A DNA stretch of 64,000 nucleotides from the NCBI GenBank assembly GCA_901472405.1, contig LR590463.1, positions 3,844,001 to 3,908,000 on the forward strand, written 5' to 3'. Position 1 is the stretch's first letter. Every line of letters starts with the position of its first letter. Below, one piece after another: positions 44,135 through 53,845 of the stretch. Both the position numbers and the translations under genes were made by a program. This DNA is from Serratia rubidaea (GTDB taxonomy: Bacteria; Pseudomonadota; Gammaproteobacteria; Enterobacterales; Enterobacteriaceae). The notes below the pieces were generated by a model. The model saw only the letters and a program-made list of their open reading frames with translations. It made no database searches and had not been told where the DNA came from.

Positions 44135-44628
44135 GCGCGGATCCCGCGCAGCGCGCTCCCCACGCTGCAAATGCGCAAGCGCCCCTGGCCGGAAAGCACC
44201 ACCTGCAATTGGCCGGCGTCATTGCCCAGGCGGATATGCCCGGCCTGCGCGCTGTTGCGCACCCCGTAAAAGCCCAGCTCCTTACGGGTGAAGTCGAGCA
44301 GCCGGATATCATCGCTCGGCGGCGTGAAGCGCCATCTTGCCGGCTGCCGGCAGTCAGCCGGTTCCGCGCCGCTGCCCAGGCACCAGCGCCCATGCGGTTT
44401 AAACCACAGCAAGGCGGTGCGGTTGCGCCAGTTGGCGTCGGCCTGCAGGCGCTGCAGAAACACCAGCAGCTGCTGGGCGGCCTGCTCCAGCCGCAGCGCC
44501 TGTTGGTGCTGCCGCCAGTGGCTGACGCCCCAGCCGCTCAGCATCGCGCTAATCAGAACCGCCAGCAGCAGCTCCATCAGCGTGATGCCGCGCTGCCGGC
44601 TGACGCCGTGGTGAAAGTTATCGTTCAT
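44128..44628 (-). CDS. ppdA: Prepilin peptidase-dependent protein PpdA
   Basis: Minor pseudopilin, 166 residues from ATG 44628 (MNDNFHHGVSRQRGITLMEL). Prepilin site QRGITLMELLLAVLIS, with Glu at +5; GspH/FimT-like. The open frame to 44697 has no conserved sequence. First gene of the pilin set, after the thyA terminator, so it probably has its own promoter. Confidence 0.9.
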   Translation of the reverse strand: MNDNFHHGVSRQRGITLMELLLAVLISAMLSGWGVSHWRQHQQALRLEQAAQQLLVFLQRLQADANWRNRTALLWFKPHGRWCLGSGAEPADCRQPARWRFTPPSDDIRLLDFTRKELGFYGVRNSAQAGHIRLGNDAGQLQVVLSGQGRLRICSVGSALRGIRAC

Positions 44629-44786
44629 GGCGACGAGTGTAATCGCCAAAATGGACGATAACAGCGTCTCGGTTACCGCCTGGAAAACGGCGCGCAAACA
44701 AAAAAGTAAATGATGAGGAGATACAGGAAAAATGCGGCGTTATACGCAACGTTTAGCGGGGTCGCAAGCGAGCGCGGGCGACAACG

Positions 44787-44814
44787 AAAAAGGGCGCAAC
44801 CGACGTTGCGCCCT
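44787..44814 (-). terminator. thyA terminator
   Basis: Ten-base perfect stem agggcgcaac / gttgcgccct with a four-base loop, then TTTTTCG on the minus strand. Confidence 0.88.
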
Positions 44815-44834
44815 GAAAGAAGCCTCGTTTGATA

Positions 44835-45629
44835 TCAGATCGCCACCGGCGCCTTGATCGCCGGATGCGGGTCGTAACCTTCAATTTCAAAGTCTTCGAA
44901 ACGGTAATCGAACAGCGAATCCGGCTTACGTTTAATCACCAGCTTCGGCAGCGGACGCGGCTCACGGGTCAGCTGCAGCTGAGTCTGCTCCATATGGTTG
45001 CTGTACAGGTGCGTGTCGCCGCCGGTCCAGACAAAGTCGCCCACTTCCAGATCGCACTGCTGCGCCATCATATGCACCAACAGCGCATAGCTGGCGATAT
45101 TGAACGGCAGGCCGAGGAAGACGTCGCAAGAGCGCTGATACAGCTGACAGGACAGTTTGCCGTCCGCCACGTAAAACTGGAAAAACGCATGGCAAGGCGC
45201 CAGCGCCATCTGGTCCAGTTCACCGACGTTCCAGGCGGAGACGATGATACGGCGTGAATCCGGATCCTGTTTCAGCTGCTGCAGCACCTTGCTCAGTTGA
45301 TCGATCTGACGACCGTCCGCTGCGCCCCAGGCGCGCCACTGCTGACCGTAAACCGGACCCAGGTCGCCGTTTTCATCGGCCCACTCATCCCAAATGGTAA
45401 CCTTGTTTTCACGCAGATAGGCGATGTTGGTGTCCCCTTTCAGGAACCACAGCAGCTCATGAATAATCGAGCGCAGGTGACACTTTTTGGTGGTCACCAA
45501 CGGGAAGCCTTCCTGCAAATTGAAACGCATCTGGTGACCGAAAATCGACAACGTGCCGGTGCCGGTGCGGTCTGCTTTTGGGGTGCCCTCATCGAGCACT
45601 TTTTTCATTAAATCCAGATACTGTTTCAT
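44835..45629 (-). CDS. thyA: Thymidylate synthase
   Basis: Methylates dUMP to dTMP with methylene-tetrahydrofolate. 264 residues, the E. coli length. Catalytic Cys in [12 protein letters not shown] (about 146); [18 protein letters not shown] near the N-terminus binds phosphate; [16 protein letters not shown] contacts the nucleotide. Starts 6 bases after the lgt stop, an operon also seen in E. coli. Frame intact. Confidence 0.98.
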   Translation of the reverse strand: MKQYLDLMKKVLDEGTPKADRTGTGTLSIFGHQMRFNLQEGFPLVTTKKCHLRSIIHELLWFLKGDTNIAYLRENKVTIWDEWADENGDLGPVYGQQWRAWGAADGRQIDQLSKVLQQLKQDPDSRRIIVSAWNVGELDQMALAPCHAFFQFYVADGKLSCQLYQRSCDVFLGLPFNIASYALLVHMMAQQCDLEVGDFVWTGGDTHLYSNHMEQTQLQLTREPRPLPKLVIKRKPDSLFDYRFEDFEIEGYDPHPAIKAPVAI

Positions 45630-45635
45630 GTTTCC

Positions 45636-46511
45636 TCACGAAGTTTGTTGCTGCGGGCGACGGCGGTACGCCCAGATCATCATAATAATACCGGCCAACA
45701 CCATCGGGATCGACAGAATCTGCCCCATGCTGATAACGCCGTCAAACAGCCCCAGCTGTGCATCCGGCTGGCGGAACGACTCGACAATAATGCGGAATGC
45801 GCCGTAACCGATGAGGAACAGGCCGGACACCGCGCCCATCGGCCGCGATTTGCGAATAAACAGGTTAAGAATGATAAACAGCACCACGCCTTCCAGCAGC
45901 AGTTCATACAGCTGCGACGGGTGGCGCGGCAGCACGCCGTACTGGTTCAGCAGCGGCAGCCACTTGCCCGGGTCGGCGGCGGCAATGGCGATATCTTCGC
46001 TGCGCGAGCCGGGGAACAGCATCGCCCATGGCGTATCCGTCGTCACGCGGCCCCACAGTTCGCCGTTAATAAAGTTGCCGAGCCGGCCGGCGCCGAGGCC
46101 GAAGGGGATCAACGGGGCAATAAAATCAGAGACCTGGAAGAACGTGCGCTTCGTACGCCGCGCAAACCAGAACATCACCAGAATCACGCCCATCAGGCCG
46201 CCGTGGAACGACATGCCGCCGTCCCAGACTTTGAACAGATAGAGCGGGTTCTCAAGGAATAACGGCAGGTTGTAGAACAGGACATACCCTACGCGACCGC
46301 CGACGAATACGCCGAGGAAACCGGCATACAGCAGGTTTTCCACTTCGTCTTTCGTCCAGCCGCTGCCCGGCTTGTTAGCCCGGCGAATCGCCAGCCACAT
46401 GGCAAAGACAAAGCCAACCAGGTACATCAGACCGTACCAGTGCAAGGAGACCGGGCCGATGGAAAAAAGCACCGGATCAAACTCAGGAAATCTCAGATAG
46501 CTATTGCTCAT
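45636..46511 (-). CDS. lgt: Prolipoprotein diacylglyceryl transferase
   Basis: Transfers diacylglycerol from phosphatidylglycerol to the lipobox Cys of prolipoproteins, the first step of lipoprotein maturation; essential inner-membrane enzyme with seven helices. 291 residues, the E. coli length. HGGLMGV (about 103-109) and the Lgt signature [16 protein letters not shown] (about 143-158) are complete. It serves lipoproteins in this window such as MltA and YgdI. Confidence 0.98.
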   Translation of the reverse strand: MSNSYLRFPEFDPVLFSIGPVSLHWYGLMYLVGFVFAMWLAIRRANKPGSGWTKDEVENLLYAGFLGVFVGGRVGYVLFYNLPLFLENPLYLFKVWDGGMSFHGGLMGVILVMFWFARRTKRTFFQVSDFIAPLIPFGLGAGRLGNFINGELWGRVTTDTPWAMLFPGSRSEDIAIAAADPGKWLPLLNQYGVLPRHPSQLYELLLEGVVLFIILNLFIRKSRPMGAVSGLFLIGYGAFRIIVESFRQPDAQLGLFDGVISMGQILSIPMVLAGIIMMIWAYRRRPQQQTS

Positions 46512-46615
46512 CTATCACCACAACTCGTCTATTATTCTTCCCCAACGGGGTCGCAGTCCGTTGCCGACCGGCGGCAACCTGAATAATCTTGGGTCTACAT
46601 CGCTAGATGGGTCCT

Positions 46616-46635
46616 TTCCGCGGCGCGCCGCGGAA
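46616..46635. repeat. GC-rich 20-base perfect palindrome between ptsP and lgt
   Basis: ttccgcggcg followed directly by cgccgcggaa, in the 207-base ptsP-lgt gap. No T-run follows in either direction, so it is not a standard terminator; it could be an mRNA-stability hairpin. Role unknown. Confidence 0.5.
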
Positions 46636-46718
46636 GGTCCGCATCATAACATAAGCTTAACGGCGCCCGGGGAGGGCCGCAGGGAAAAGTTCTGTAAAAA
46701 AATCAGTCTGAATGCGAT

Positions 46719-48969
46719 TCAGCGCCCGCCGCGCACCAGGCCGCCCATATTCTGCTGTTCCATAAAGGTCGCGGCCAGGTGGCGCACCTCATTGGTCAGC
46801 GAGGCGCGCAGCACCTGCTGCGTCAGGCGCTGAGCGTCCGCCAGCTCGATATGCCGCAGCAGGTACTTGATACGCGCCACGCTGCGCCCGTTCATACTGA
46901 GGTGGCGATAGCCCATCCCCACCAGCAGCAGCGCGCCGATCGGGTCGCCGGCCAGCTCGCCGCACAGGCTGACCTGTAATCCGGCGGCCTCGCCCTGTTC
47001 GACGATCGTCTGCAGCACCCGCAGCATGGAAGGGTGCAGGCTGTCATACAGCGACGCCACGCGAGTGTTGTTGCGATCGACCGCCAGCAGGTACTGGGTT
47101 AAATCGTTGGTGCCGACCGAAATAAAATCAACGCGCTCAGCCAGCTGCGGGATCAGGAAGATCATCGACGGCACTTCCAGCATCACGCCGATGCGCGGTT
47201 TGGGGATCGCATAGCCCAGCATCTCTTCCACCTCATGCCCGGCGCGCTCGATCAAGCTTTTGGCTTCGTCGATCTCATCCAGGCTGGTGACCATCGGCAG
47301 CAGGATCCCCAGGTTGCCGGTGCCGGCATTGGCGCGCAGCATCGCCCGCACCTGGATCAAGAAGATCTCCGGCTGATCGAGCGTCACGCGGATACCGCGC
47401 CAGCCCAGGCAGGGGTTCTCTTCACTGATCGGCATATAGGGCAGCTGCTTGTCCGCGCCGATATCCAGGGTGCGCAGCGTCGCCGGCTTGGTCGGATACA
47501 GCTGTAACATGCCCTGATACTGCGCCACCTGCTCTTCTTCCGACGGGAAGCCGCTTTGCAGCATAAAGGGAATTTCCGTGCGGTACAGGCCGACGCCGTC
47601 GACGCGCCCGCCCAGCAGCTGCTCGTGTTCCGGGCTTAAACCAGCGTTGAGCAGCACCTGGATCCGTTCGCCGCTTTTCAGCTGCGCCGGCTGCTCGACG
47701 TCGTCTTCCGCCAGTTTGCTTAGCGCCAGCTCCTCATCAATCAGCCGCTGATACTCTTGCAGCAGCACCGGTTCGGGATCGACCAGCAGCTCGCCGCGAT
47801 AACCGTCGACAATCAGCATGCGGCGGTTGAGCAGCGAGGGCTGAATATCCGCCCCCATCACCGTCGGCACGCCCATGGCGCGCACCAGAATCGCCGCGTG
47901 GGAGTTGGCGGCGCCGTCGCGCACCACCACCCCGGCCAGCCGGTCCGGCGGTACTTCCGCCAGCAAAGTGGCCGTCAGCTCGTCGGCCACCCAGCACAAA
48001 GCGCTGCGGCCACTGGGTCGCGCCCTGCGTGGTATCGTCAAGATGGAACAGCAGCCGCTGGCCAAGCGCGCGTAAATCGCTGGCGCGTTCACGCATGTAG
48101 GTGTCCTGTAACGCGGCAAACTGGGCGGCGAACACCTCGATCACCTGTTTAACCGCCCACTCCGCCACCGAGCCGGCGTCGATTTCGGCAAACAGTTCGC
48201 GCTTCAGACGCGCGTCGTTTAACAGGTGAGAATAGAGGTCGAAGATTGCCGCGCTCTCTTTCTGCGCGCTGGCGGCAAAACGTTTGCTGAAGCGGCGAAA
48301 CTCCGCGCCGGCCTCTTCCAGCGCCAAGCGTCAGGCGCTCACGTTCGCTGACGGTATCCAGTGTCGAGGCTTTAAACACCTGATCGAGTGAAGGCTGGCT
48401 GCTGTCCTGCCACCCTTCAGCGACCGCCACGCCCGGCGAGGCCGCCAGCGCGCGGATGCGCGTCTGCCGGTAGCGGCCCAAACAGCGCATTAAGCTGGGA
48501 CTGCGAGAGGATCCCGGCCATCTGCGTGGCCAGGGTGACCATGAAAGACTCTTCGCTTTCGTTAAACTGCCGCAGGTCGCGCTGCTGCACCACCAGCACG
48601 CCGAACAGCTGGCGACGGTGGATAATCGGCACGCCCAGGAAGGAGCGAAAATGCTCCTCTTTGACCTGCGGAATATATTTAAAGCTGGGGTGGCTCTGCG
48701 CATCCGCCAGGTTGATCAGCTCCGCCCGGCTGCCACCAGCCCACCACCCCTTCATCGAAGGCCAGAGCGATGGTGCGCCCGCGCGGTTTTTTTCAGCCCG
48801 CGCGTCGCCATCAGGTAATAGCATTGACGATCGTTATCCGCCAGATAGATGGAGCAGACTTCGGTATCCATCGCCAGACAGGTTTCGTTGACCCAAAATA
48901 TCCAGCGCATCGGTCCAGACTGGCTGCCGCGGCCACCTTCTCAACAATTTCTCGCAAGCGCGTGAGCAT
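46719..48969 (-). CDS. ptsP: PTS-Ntr enzyme I PtsP (about eight indels)
   Basis: PEP-dependent phosphotransferase of the nitrogen PTS, phosphorylating NPr, which passes the phosphate to EIIA-Ntr; tied to nitrogen and potassium control. N-terminal GAF domain ([17 protein letters not shown] start, [17 protein letters not shown]), phospho-His segment [20 protein letters not shown], and PEP site with [13 protein letters not shown] and [10 protein letters not shown]. Indels: extra bases near 48930, 48903, 48790, 48478, 48326 and 47989; missing bases near 48745 and 48738. Undone, it encodes 748 residues, the E. coli length, from ATG 48969. The region 46719 to about 47990 is clean. Confidence 0.9.
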
Positions 48970-48981
48970 AGTCTGCTTGAG

Positions 48982-49520
48982 TTAACCTCTCTTTCGGCGA
49001 TAAGCGGGCGCCTGCCGCGGTGCTGACGGCTGTTGCAGCGGCATCACGGTTGCGGCGAATTCTTTTCATGACCCGGCGGTACACGTCCCGTTTGAACGAC
49101 ACCACCTGACGGACCGGATACCAGAAGCTCACCCAACGCCAGCCGTCAAACTCCGGCGTACTGCTGCGCTGCATATTGATATCCGCGTCAACTGCACATT
49201 AACTGCAACAGAAACCATTTCTGTTTTTTGGCCCGATACAAACCGGCTTTGTGTCCCCAACGCACCAAACGTTTTGGCAATTTTATAGCGCAACCAGTTG
49301 CGGGTCGAGGCCAGGATGCGCACATCCTTTTTACTCAACCCCACTTCTTCGAACAGCTCACGGTACATCGCCTGTTCCGCGTTTCGCCAGGGTTAATCCC
49401 ACCTTGGGGAAACTGCCAGGAGTGCTGACCGTAACGGCGGGCCCACCCAGGACCTGCCCCTGACGATTACAGAGTTACGATACCGAACATTCGGGCGGTA
49501 GCCATCCATCATCGATCCAC
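48982..49520 (-). CDS. rppH: RNA pyrophosphohydrolase RppH (about twelve indels)
   Basis: Nudix hydrolase that removes pyrophosphate from mRNA 5' ends, starting RNase E decay. Probable GTG start at 49520 (VIDDDGYRPNVGIVI once corrected). The Nudix box GGINPGE...[11 protein letters not shown] is readable across one missing G near 49382. Other changes are mostly single extra bases near 49517, 49507, 49493, 49480, 49445, 49285, 49262, 49224, 49216, 49188 and 49065. With these undone the protein is 175 residues and ends YRRKRG, as in E. coli (176). It lies 12 bases before ptsP. This is the densest cluster of breaks in the window. Confidence 0.85.
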
Positions 49521-49619
49521 CGGACTACCTCGATAAGCTAAATTCGCAAAGATGCTCTGATTGTTTCACACAAGCTACAGGCGGTAAACCACTGCTTTAC
49601 GGCTCTGCGCGCCGGATAA

Positions 49620-50030
49620 CATTGGGGATAACTCACAGAATATTGGCAAAGTTATAAACATGGGACGCGGTTTTTGGCCGGTTTTATTCACTTTTTCTGT
49701 GGATAGGTGTGTGAAGAACTCAAGGAATTAAGCCGGTAAAACTCAACGCCGCACGAAAAACCCCGGACGGGGAATTTTATTTTTTAACTTTAAAAACAGT
49801 ATAGTAAATCGTTTTCGCCCAGTTATGTACAGGGGAAAAATGTGATCTGTGGCACGGTCAGGTTCTTACCCTGGCGAAAGATCCACCAACGCCGTTTTTA
49901 TCCACAGATTATTTCGTCCCAGTTTACGCACAAATCGGACCAAATTCGCAAAAAATCGCCCGCCGTCAAGGCTGTAGATCGAACCAGTAATCATGAAAAA
50001 TTTGGTTATCCCATAAATCTGTGGATAAAT
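49620..50030. other. DARS2-like DnaA-reactivating locus (rppH-mutH gap)
   Basis: AT-rich gap of about 700 bases between rppH and mutH with no gene. In E. coli the DnaA-reactivating sequence DARS2 occupies this same gap. Two perfect DnaA boxes (TTATCCACA) are present, 49898-49906 on plus and 50020-50028 on minus. One-mismatch boxes lie at 49623-49631 (minus), 49652-49660 (plus), 49684-49692 (plus), 49698-49706 (minus) and 49823-49831 (plus). Two pairs face each other across 5 bases: 49684-49706 and, more weakly, 50006-50028. DARS2 helps turn ADP-DnaA back to ATP-DnaA; function here is inferred from box content and position. I could not place IHF or Fis sites. Confidence 0.75.
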
Positions 50031-50224
50031 AGGTGTAAGATCCTGTTTATTGTCGGTGGCTTCAGGTGCACAAGCGGAAAAACAAATGTTTCCCTTCCGG
50101 CCGCCGGCAAAAAAAACCATGAAAAATCATGCTACTATTATTGTTTTCCCCAACCCGCCTTTTAGCGTGAGGGTTGTGAGCAAATGCCGTGCATTTTTTA
50201 ACCACCAGAAACAGGCTGTAATTT

Positions 50225-50912
50225 ATGGCGTTTTTATCCCCCCTGCCGCCTCCGCCGGAAAACGAACAACAGCTGCTGGAACGCGCCCAGCGCCTGGCGG
50301 GCTATACTCTTGGCGAGCTGGCCGCCCGGGCGCAGATCGCCATCCCGGCAAACCTGAAGCGCGATAAAGGCTGGGTCGGCATGCTGCTGGAGCTGTATCT
50401 CGGCGCCATGGCCGGCAGCAAGCCGGAGCAGGATTTTCCCGAACTGGGCATCGAGCTGAAAACCATCCCGATCGACGCCGCCGGCAAACCGCTGGAAACC
50501 ACCTTTGTCTGCGTCGCGCCGCTGACCGGCAACAGCGGCGTCACCTGGCAGAGCAGCCATGTGCGCCATAAGCTGGCGCGGGTACTGTGGATCCCGGTCG
50601 AGGGTGAACGCCAGATCCCGCTGGCGCAGCGGCGTATCGGCTCGCCATTGCTGTGGAGCCCGAGTGAGGAAGAAGATGAGATGCTGCGGCGCGACTGGGA
50701 GGAGCTGATGGATTTGATCGTGCTCGGCCACGTCGAGCGCATCACCGCGCGCCACGGCGAAGTGCTGCAGCTGCGCCCCAAAGCCGCCAACAGCAAGGCG
50801 CTGACCGAAGCCATCGGCGAGCAAGGGCAGCCAATCATGACGCTGCCGCGCGGCTTTCTATCTGAAAAAAGGCTTCACCGCGGCGTTATTGGCAAGACAT
50901 TTCTTAATATAA
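50225..50912 (+). CDS. mutH: DNA mismatch repair endonuclease MutH (one indel)
   Basis: Nicks the unmethylated strand at hemimethylated GATC after activation by MutS-MutL. The catalytic residues of the PD-(D/E)xK site are visible in [15 protein letters not shown] (about 69-83). One extra T near 50854 breaks the frame after LPRGF; undone, it reads [17 protein letters not shown] and stops at TAA 50910-50912, giving 228 residues (229 in E. coli). The uncorrected frame runs to 50938 with an unrelated tail. If the break were real, only the last 20 residues would change. Confidence 0.93.
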
Positions 50913-51007
50913 TTCGCTTTTGTTTAATTTGCGTTTAGTCAACGGTGCCCCCGCGCCAATAAACGCGTATAATTTTCCCCTTTGAATTTTTTAAGGTGTG
51001 CTGGGCA

Positions 51008-51724
51008 ATGTTTGAGTGGATTATGGATCCCAATGCCTGGTTGGCGTTAGGTACGCTGACCATACTTGAGATCGTTTTGGGTATCGATAACATCATCTTC
51101 CTGTCCCTGGTGGTGGCGAAGCTGCCGAAGGCGCAGCAGAACAAAGCGCGCAGGCTGGGGCTGGCGGCCGCCATGGTGATGCGTCTGGCTCTGCTGGCGT
51201 CCATCGCCTGGGTGATTCGCCTCACCCACCCGCTATTCAACGTGATGGGCCATGACATCTCCGCCAGAGATTTGATTCTGCTGCTCGGCGGGCTGTTCCT
51301 GATTTGGAAGGCCAGTAAAGAGATCCACGAAACCATTGAAGGCACGGAAGAGGAGCACCACACCAAGGTGCACAGCTTCTTCGGCGCCATCGTGCAGATT
51401 ATGCTGCTGGATATTATCTTCAGCCTGGATTCGGTGATTACCGCCGTCGGTTTGTCCGACCACCTGTTTATCATGATGGCTGCCGTGGTGATCGCCGTCG
51501 GCGTGATGATGTTCGCCGCCCGGCCCATCGGCGAGTTTGTCGACCGCCATCCGTCGGTGAAAATGCTGGCGCTGGCGTTTCTGATCCTGGTCGGCTTTAC
51601 CCTGATGCTGGAAAGCTTCCAGGTGCACGTGCCGAAAGGCTATATCTACTTCGCCATGTTCTTCTCCATGTCGGTCGAAGCGCTCAACCTGATGCGCGGC
51701 AAAAAATCGACCAACGCAGAATAA
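51008..51724 (+). CDS. ygdQ: TerC family membrane protein YgdQ
   Basis: 238-residue inner-membrane protein of the TerC family, about seven helices. Conserved acidic motifs EIVLGIDNIIFLSLV (about 21-35) and DIIFSLDSVITAVGLSD (about 136-152) are thought to bind metal ions; some relatives export manganese or load it onto secreted proteins. Specific role unknown. Start at ATG 51008 (MFEWIMDPNAWLALG) by similarity to E. coli; a GTG at 50996 is in frame. Follows mutH as in E. coli. Confidence 0.92.
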   Translation: MFEWIMDPNAWLALGTLTILEIVLGIDNIIFLSLVVAKLPKAQQNKARRLGLAAAMVMRLALLASIAWVIRLTHPLFNVMGHDISARDLILLLGGLFLIWKASKEIHETIEGTEEEHHTKVHSFFGAIVQIMLLDIIFSLDSVITAVGLSDHLFIMMAAVVIAVGVMMFAARPIGEFVDRHPSVKMLALAFLILVGFTLMLESFQVHVPKGYIYFAMFFSMSVEALNLMRGKKSTNAE

Positions 51725-51730
51725 GCAATA

Positions 51731-51760
51731 AAAGGCGCTTCGTTAGCGCCTTTCTTCTTT
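51731..51760 (+). terminator. ygdQ terminator
   Basis: Perfect stem aaaggcgct / agcgccttt with a five-base loop, then cttcttt. Confidence 0.8.
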
Positions 51761-51851
51761 ATCCTCTGTTAGATAAGAGTTATCTGAGACAAGTTCCCGG
51801 CATTAATTTGCTAATCTTATAAAATATTCTTTCCTATTGAGGATCCGCAGC

Positions 51852-52071
51852 ATGAAAAAGTGGGTAATGGCCGCCGCCGCGCTGGCAAATGGCGATTGGC
51901 TTAACCGGTTGCTCCAGCGACTACGTGATGGCGACCAAAGACGGCAATATGATTCTGACTCAGGGCAAGCCCGAGATCGATAAAGATACCGGCCTTATCA
52001 GCTATAAAGATGAAAAAGGCAACAGCCGCCAGATCAACGGTGACCAGGTTTCTCAGGTTATCGAGCGCTGA
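51852..52071 (+). CDS. ygdR: DUF903 lipoprotein YgdR (one indel)
   Basis: Small lipoprotein paralogous to ygdI. ATG 51852 opens [12 protein letters not shown]; one extra A near 51886 breaks the frame, which then reads [20 protein letters not shown] with lipobox LTGC. Restored length 72 residues, the E. coli length. Core motif [16 protein letters not shown]. Function unknown. Confidence 0.88.
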
Positions 52072-52262
52072 TTGCGCTCCGCCAGGGCTATCGCTCCCCG
52101 CGGTAGCCTGCCCTTCTCCCGTCGCATAAATCCCCTTTCGCCATCCATTCAGCTTGGTTATAGTCGAGCAAGGTATCGATAGCCTTACCGGCGTCAAAAC
52201 GAGCCGGCAACAGTATCACCGGGCGCCGCCCGTCGCGCTAAATCAGTTAAGGAAGGCCGTTA

Positions 52263-53304
52263 ATGCAATACCACCGAATTCCCCACAGTTCTTTAGAAGT
52301 GAGCGTGCTGGGACTGGGCACGATGACCTTTGGCGAACAAAACAGCGAAGCCGATGCGCACGCACAGCTGGATTACGCCCTGGCAGCGGGCATCAACCTG
52401 ATAGACACCGCCGAGATGTACCCGGTACCGCCGCGTCCGGAAACCCAGGGGCTGACCGAACGCTATATCGGCAGCTGGATCAAGGCGCGCGGCAACCGCG
52501 AAAAAATCGTGCTGGCCAGTAAAGTCGCCGGCCCAACGCGCAATAACGACAGCGCTATCCGTCCGCAGCAGGCGCTGGATCGTAAAAACATCCGCGCCGC
52601 GCTGGACGACAGCCTCAAGCGTCTCAATACCGACTATCTCGATTTGTATCAGCTGCACTGGCCGCAGCGCAGCGCCAACTACTTCGGCAAGCTGAACTAT
52701 CAGTACAGCGATGAGATGGCAACGGTCACGCTGCTGGAAACGCTGGAAAGCGCTCAATGAGCAGGTGCGCGCCGGCAAGATACGCTATATCGGCGTCTCC
52801 AATGAAACGCCGTACGGCGTCATGCGCTATCTGCACCTGGCGGAAAAACATGAGCTGCCGCGCATGGTCTCCATTCAGAACCCATACAGCCTGCTCAACC
52901 GCAGTTTTGAGATCGGCCTGGCGGAAATCAGCCAGTTTGAGGGCGTGGAACTGCTAGCCTACTCCAGCCTGGCCTTCGGCACGCTGAGCGGCAAATATCT
53001 GAACGGCGCCCAGCCTGCAGGGGCGCGCAACACGTTGTTCAGCCGCTTTACCCGCTACTCTTCGCCACAGGCGCAGCGGGCGATTGCCGAATACGTCGCG
53101 CTGGCGAAAAAACACGGTCTGGATCCGTCGCAAATGGCGCTGGCCTTTGTCAGACAGCAGCCGTTTGTCGCCAGCACGCTATTAGGCGCAACAACGCTTG
53201 AGCAGTTAAAAACCAATATCGACAGTTTTAATCTGACGCTCAATGAAGAGGTGCTGCAGCAGTTGGAAGATATTCACAGCCGCTTCACCATTCCGGCGCC
53301 TTAA
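52263..53304 (+). CDS. tas: NADP(H)-dependent aldo-keto reductase Tas (one indel)
   Basis: Aldo/keto reductase, a (beta/alpha)8 barrel; the E. coli protein was found as a suppressor of tyrosine auxotrophy under starvation. AKR motifs: GLGTMTFGEQNSEADAHAQL, INLIDTAEMYPVPPRP with catalytic Asp and Tyr, KIVLASKVAG, and C-terminal LLGATTLEQLKTNI for cofactor binding. One extra A near 52748 breaks the frame after TLLETLE; the rest begins ALNEQVRAGKIRYIGVSNET. Restored length 346 residues, as in E. coli. Confidence 0.92.
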
Positions 53305-53317
53305 TCCCCTGCGCCAG

Positions 53318-53342
53318 AGCGGGACGTAAATAGCGTCCCGCT
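53318..53342. repeat. Structured repeat hairpin, copy 1
   Basis: agcgggacg taaatag cgtcccgct: nine-base perfect stem, seven-base loop, 14 bases past the tas stop. No T-run. A related hairpin lies at 53474-53498 with compensating changes in the stem. May also act as the tas 3' end. Confidence 0.7.
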
Positions 53343-53473
53343 GAGGTTGATGACAATGTGGTCTGAGAGTCCGAGATACTCGGGCCTAGCGTAACGAGGG
53401 GCGCTCCGGCGGCTTACGCCGCTACGACCCCATCGCCACGCTCTCCCTAATAACAGGCTTTGTCAGCAGTCTG

Positions 53474-53498
53474 AGTGGGACGTAAATACCGTCCCACT
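53474..53498. repeat. Structured repeat hairpin, copy 2
   Basis: agtgggacg taaatac cgtcccact: the same 25-base layout as copy 1. The C-G pair near the stem base is replaced by T-A on both sides, so pairing is preserved. The 131 bases between the copies contain further small inverted repeats (cggcggcttacgccg at 53409-53423) but no gene. Confidence 0.7.
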
Positions 53499-53627
53499 AT
53501 TTATTAATGATGCTGATAAAATATAGCCGGCCCGCAGCTTTGAAATAAATAGATGTCTGACACTGATATCCGACAGGAAATAAACCCCTTACCAATATAG
53601 AATGCTCTTGTATTTAATCCTGCTTAC

Positions 53628-53655
53628 TGGACAAGGGGTTAGCCGCTCGTATAAT
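53628..53655 (+). promoter_or_regulatory. Predicted sigma-70 promoter in the tas-lplT gap
   Basis: TGGACA (53628-53633; 5 of 6 to TTGACA), a 16-base spacer and a perfect TATAAT (53650-53655). gctcg and cgagc (53645-53649, 53661-53665) flank the -10, and aacccctt / aaggggtt (53583-53590, 53633-53640) form an inverted repeat touching the -35, suggesting operators. Confidence 0.6.
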
Positions 53656-53661
53656 CAAACG

Positions 53662-53845
53662 CGAGCCGGCAGCCTGCGGTATTTAACCACGTCAGGTTGG
53701 TGTCATGGGTCGCCTACTGCATTTATGCGATCGCATCGCTGGCGCCTGACGCTAAATATGGCACCGGTTCATAACCCCTCTAAAATATTCTGGTCAACAG
53801 GTTATTGCTTCAGGGCGCGGCGTTAATGCCGCGCCCTATTTTTTT
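53662..53845 (+). ncRNA. Candidate small RNA between tas and lplT
   Basis: About 184 bases from a strong predicted promoter to a strong terminator. Inside, cgtcagg (53690-53696) can pair with cctgacg (53745-53751), enclosing a 12-base palindrome atgcgatcgcat (53725-53736). No convincing reading frame or ribosome binding site is present; a 74-codon open frame across it starts before the promoter. The terminator overlaps the 3' end of lplT, giving antisense potential there. I do not recognise it as a known family. Expression is inferred only. Confidence 0.45.
53812..53845 (+). terminator. Terminator of the candidate sRNA, overlapping the lplT 3' end
   Basis: Ten-base perfect stem agggcgcggc / gccgcgccct with a six-base loop, then ATTTTTTT on the plus strand. 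On the minus strand no T-run follows, so it is oriented for plus-strand transcription. Confidence 0.8.

Noticed and set aside
49845..49861. CRP-like site tgtgatctgtggcacgg in the rppH-mutH gap
   Set aside because: The right half-site is poor, and it is not placed before a recognisable promoter.
53602..53826. 74-codon open frame in the tas-lplT gap
   Set aside because: Begins upstream of the predicted promoter and has no ribosome binding site; the RNA reading is better supported.
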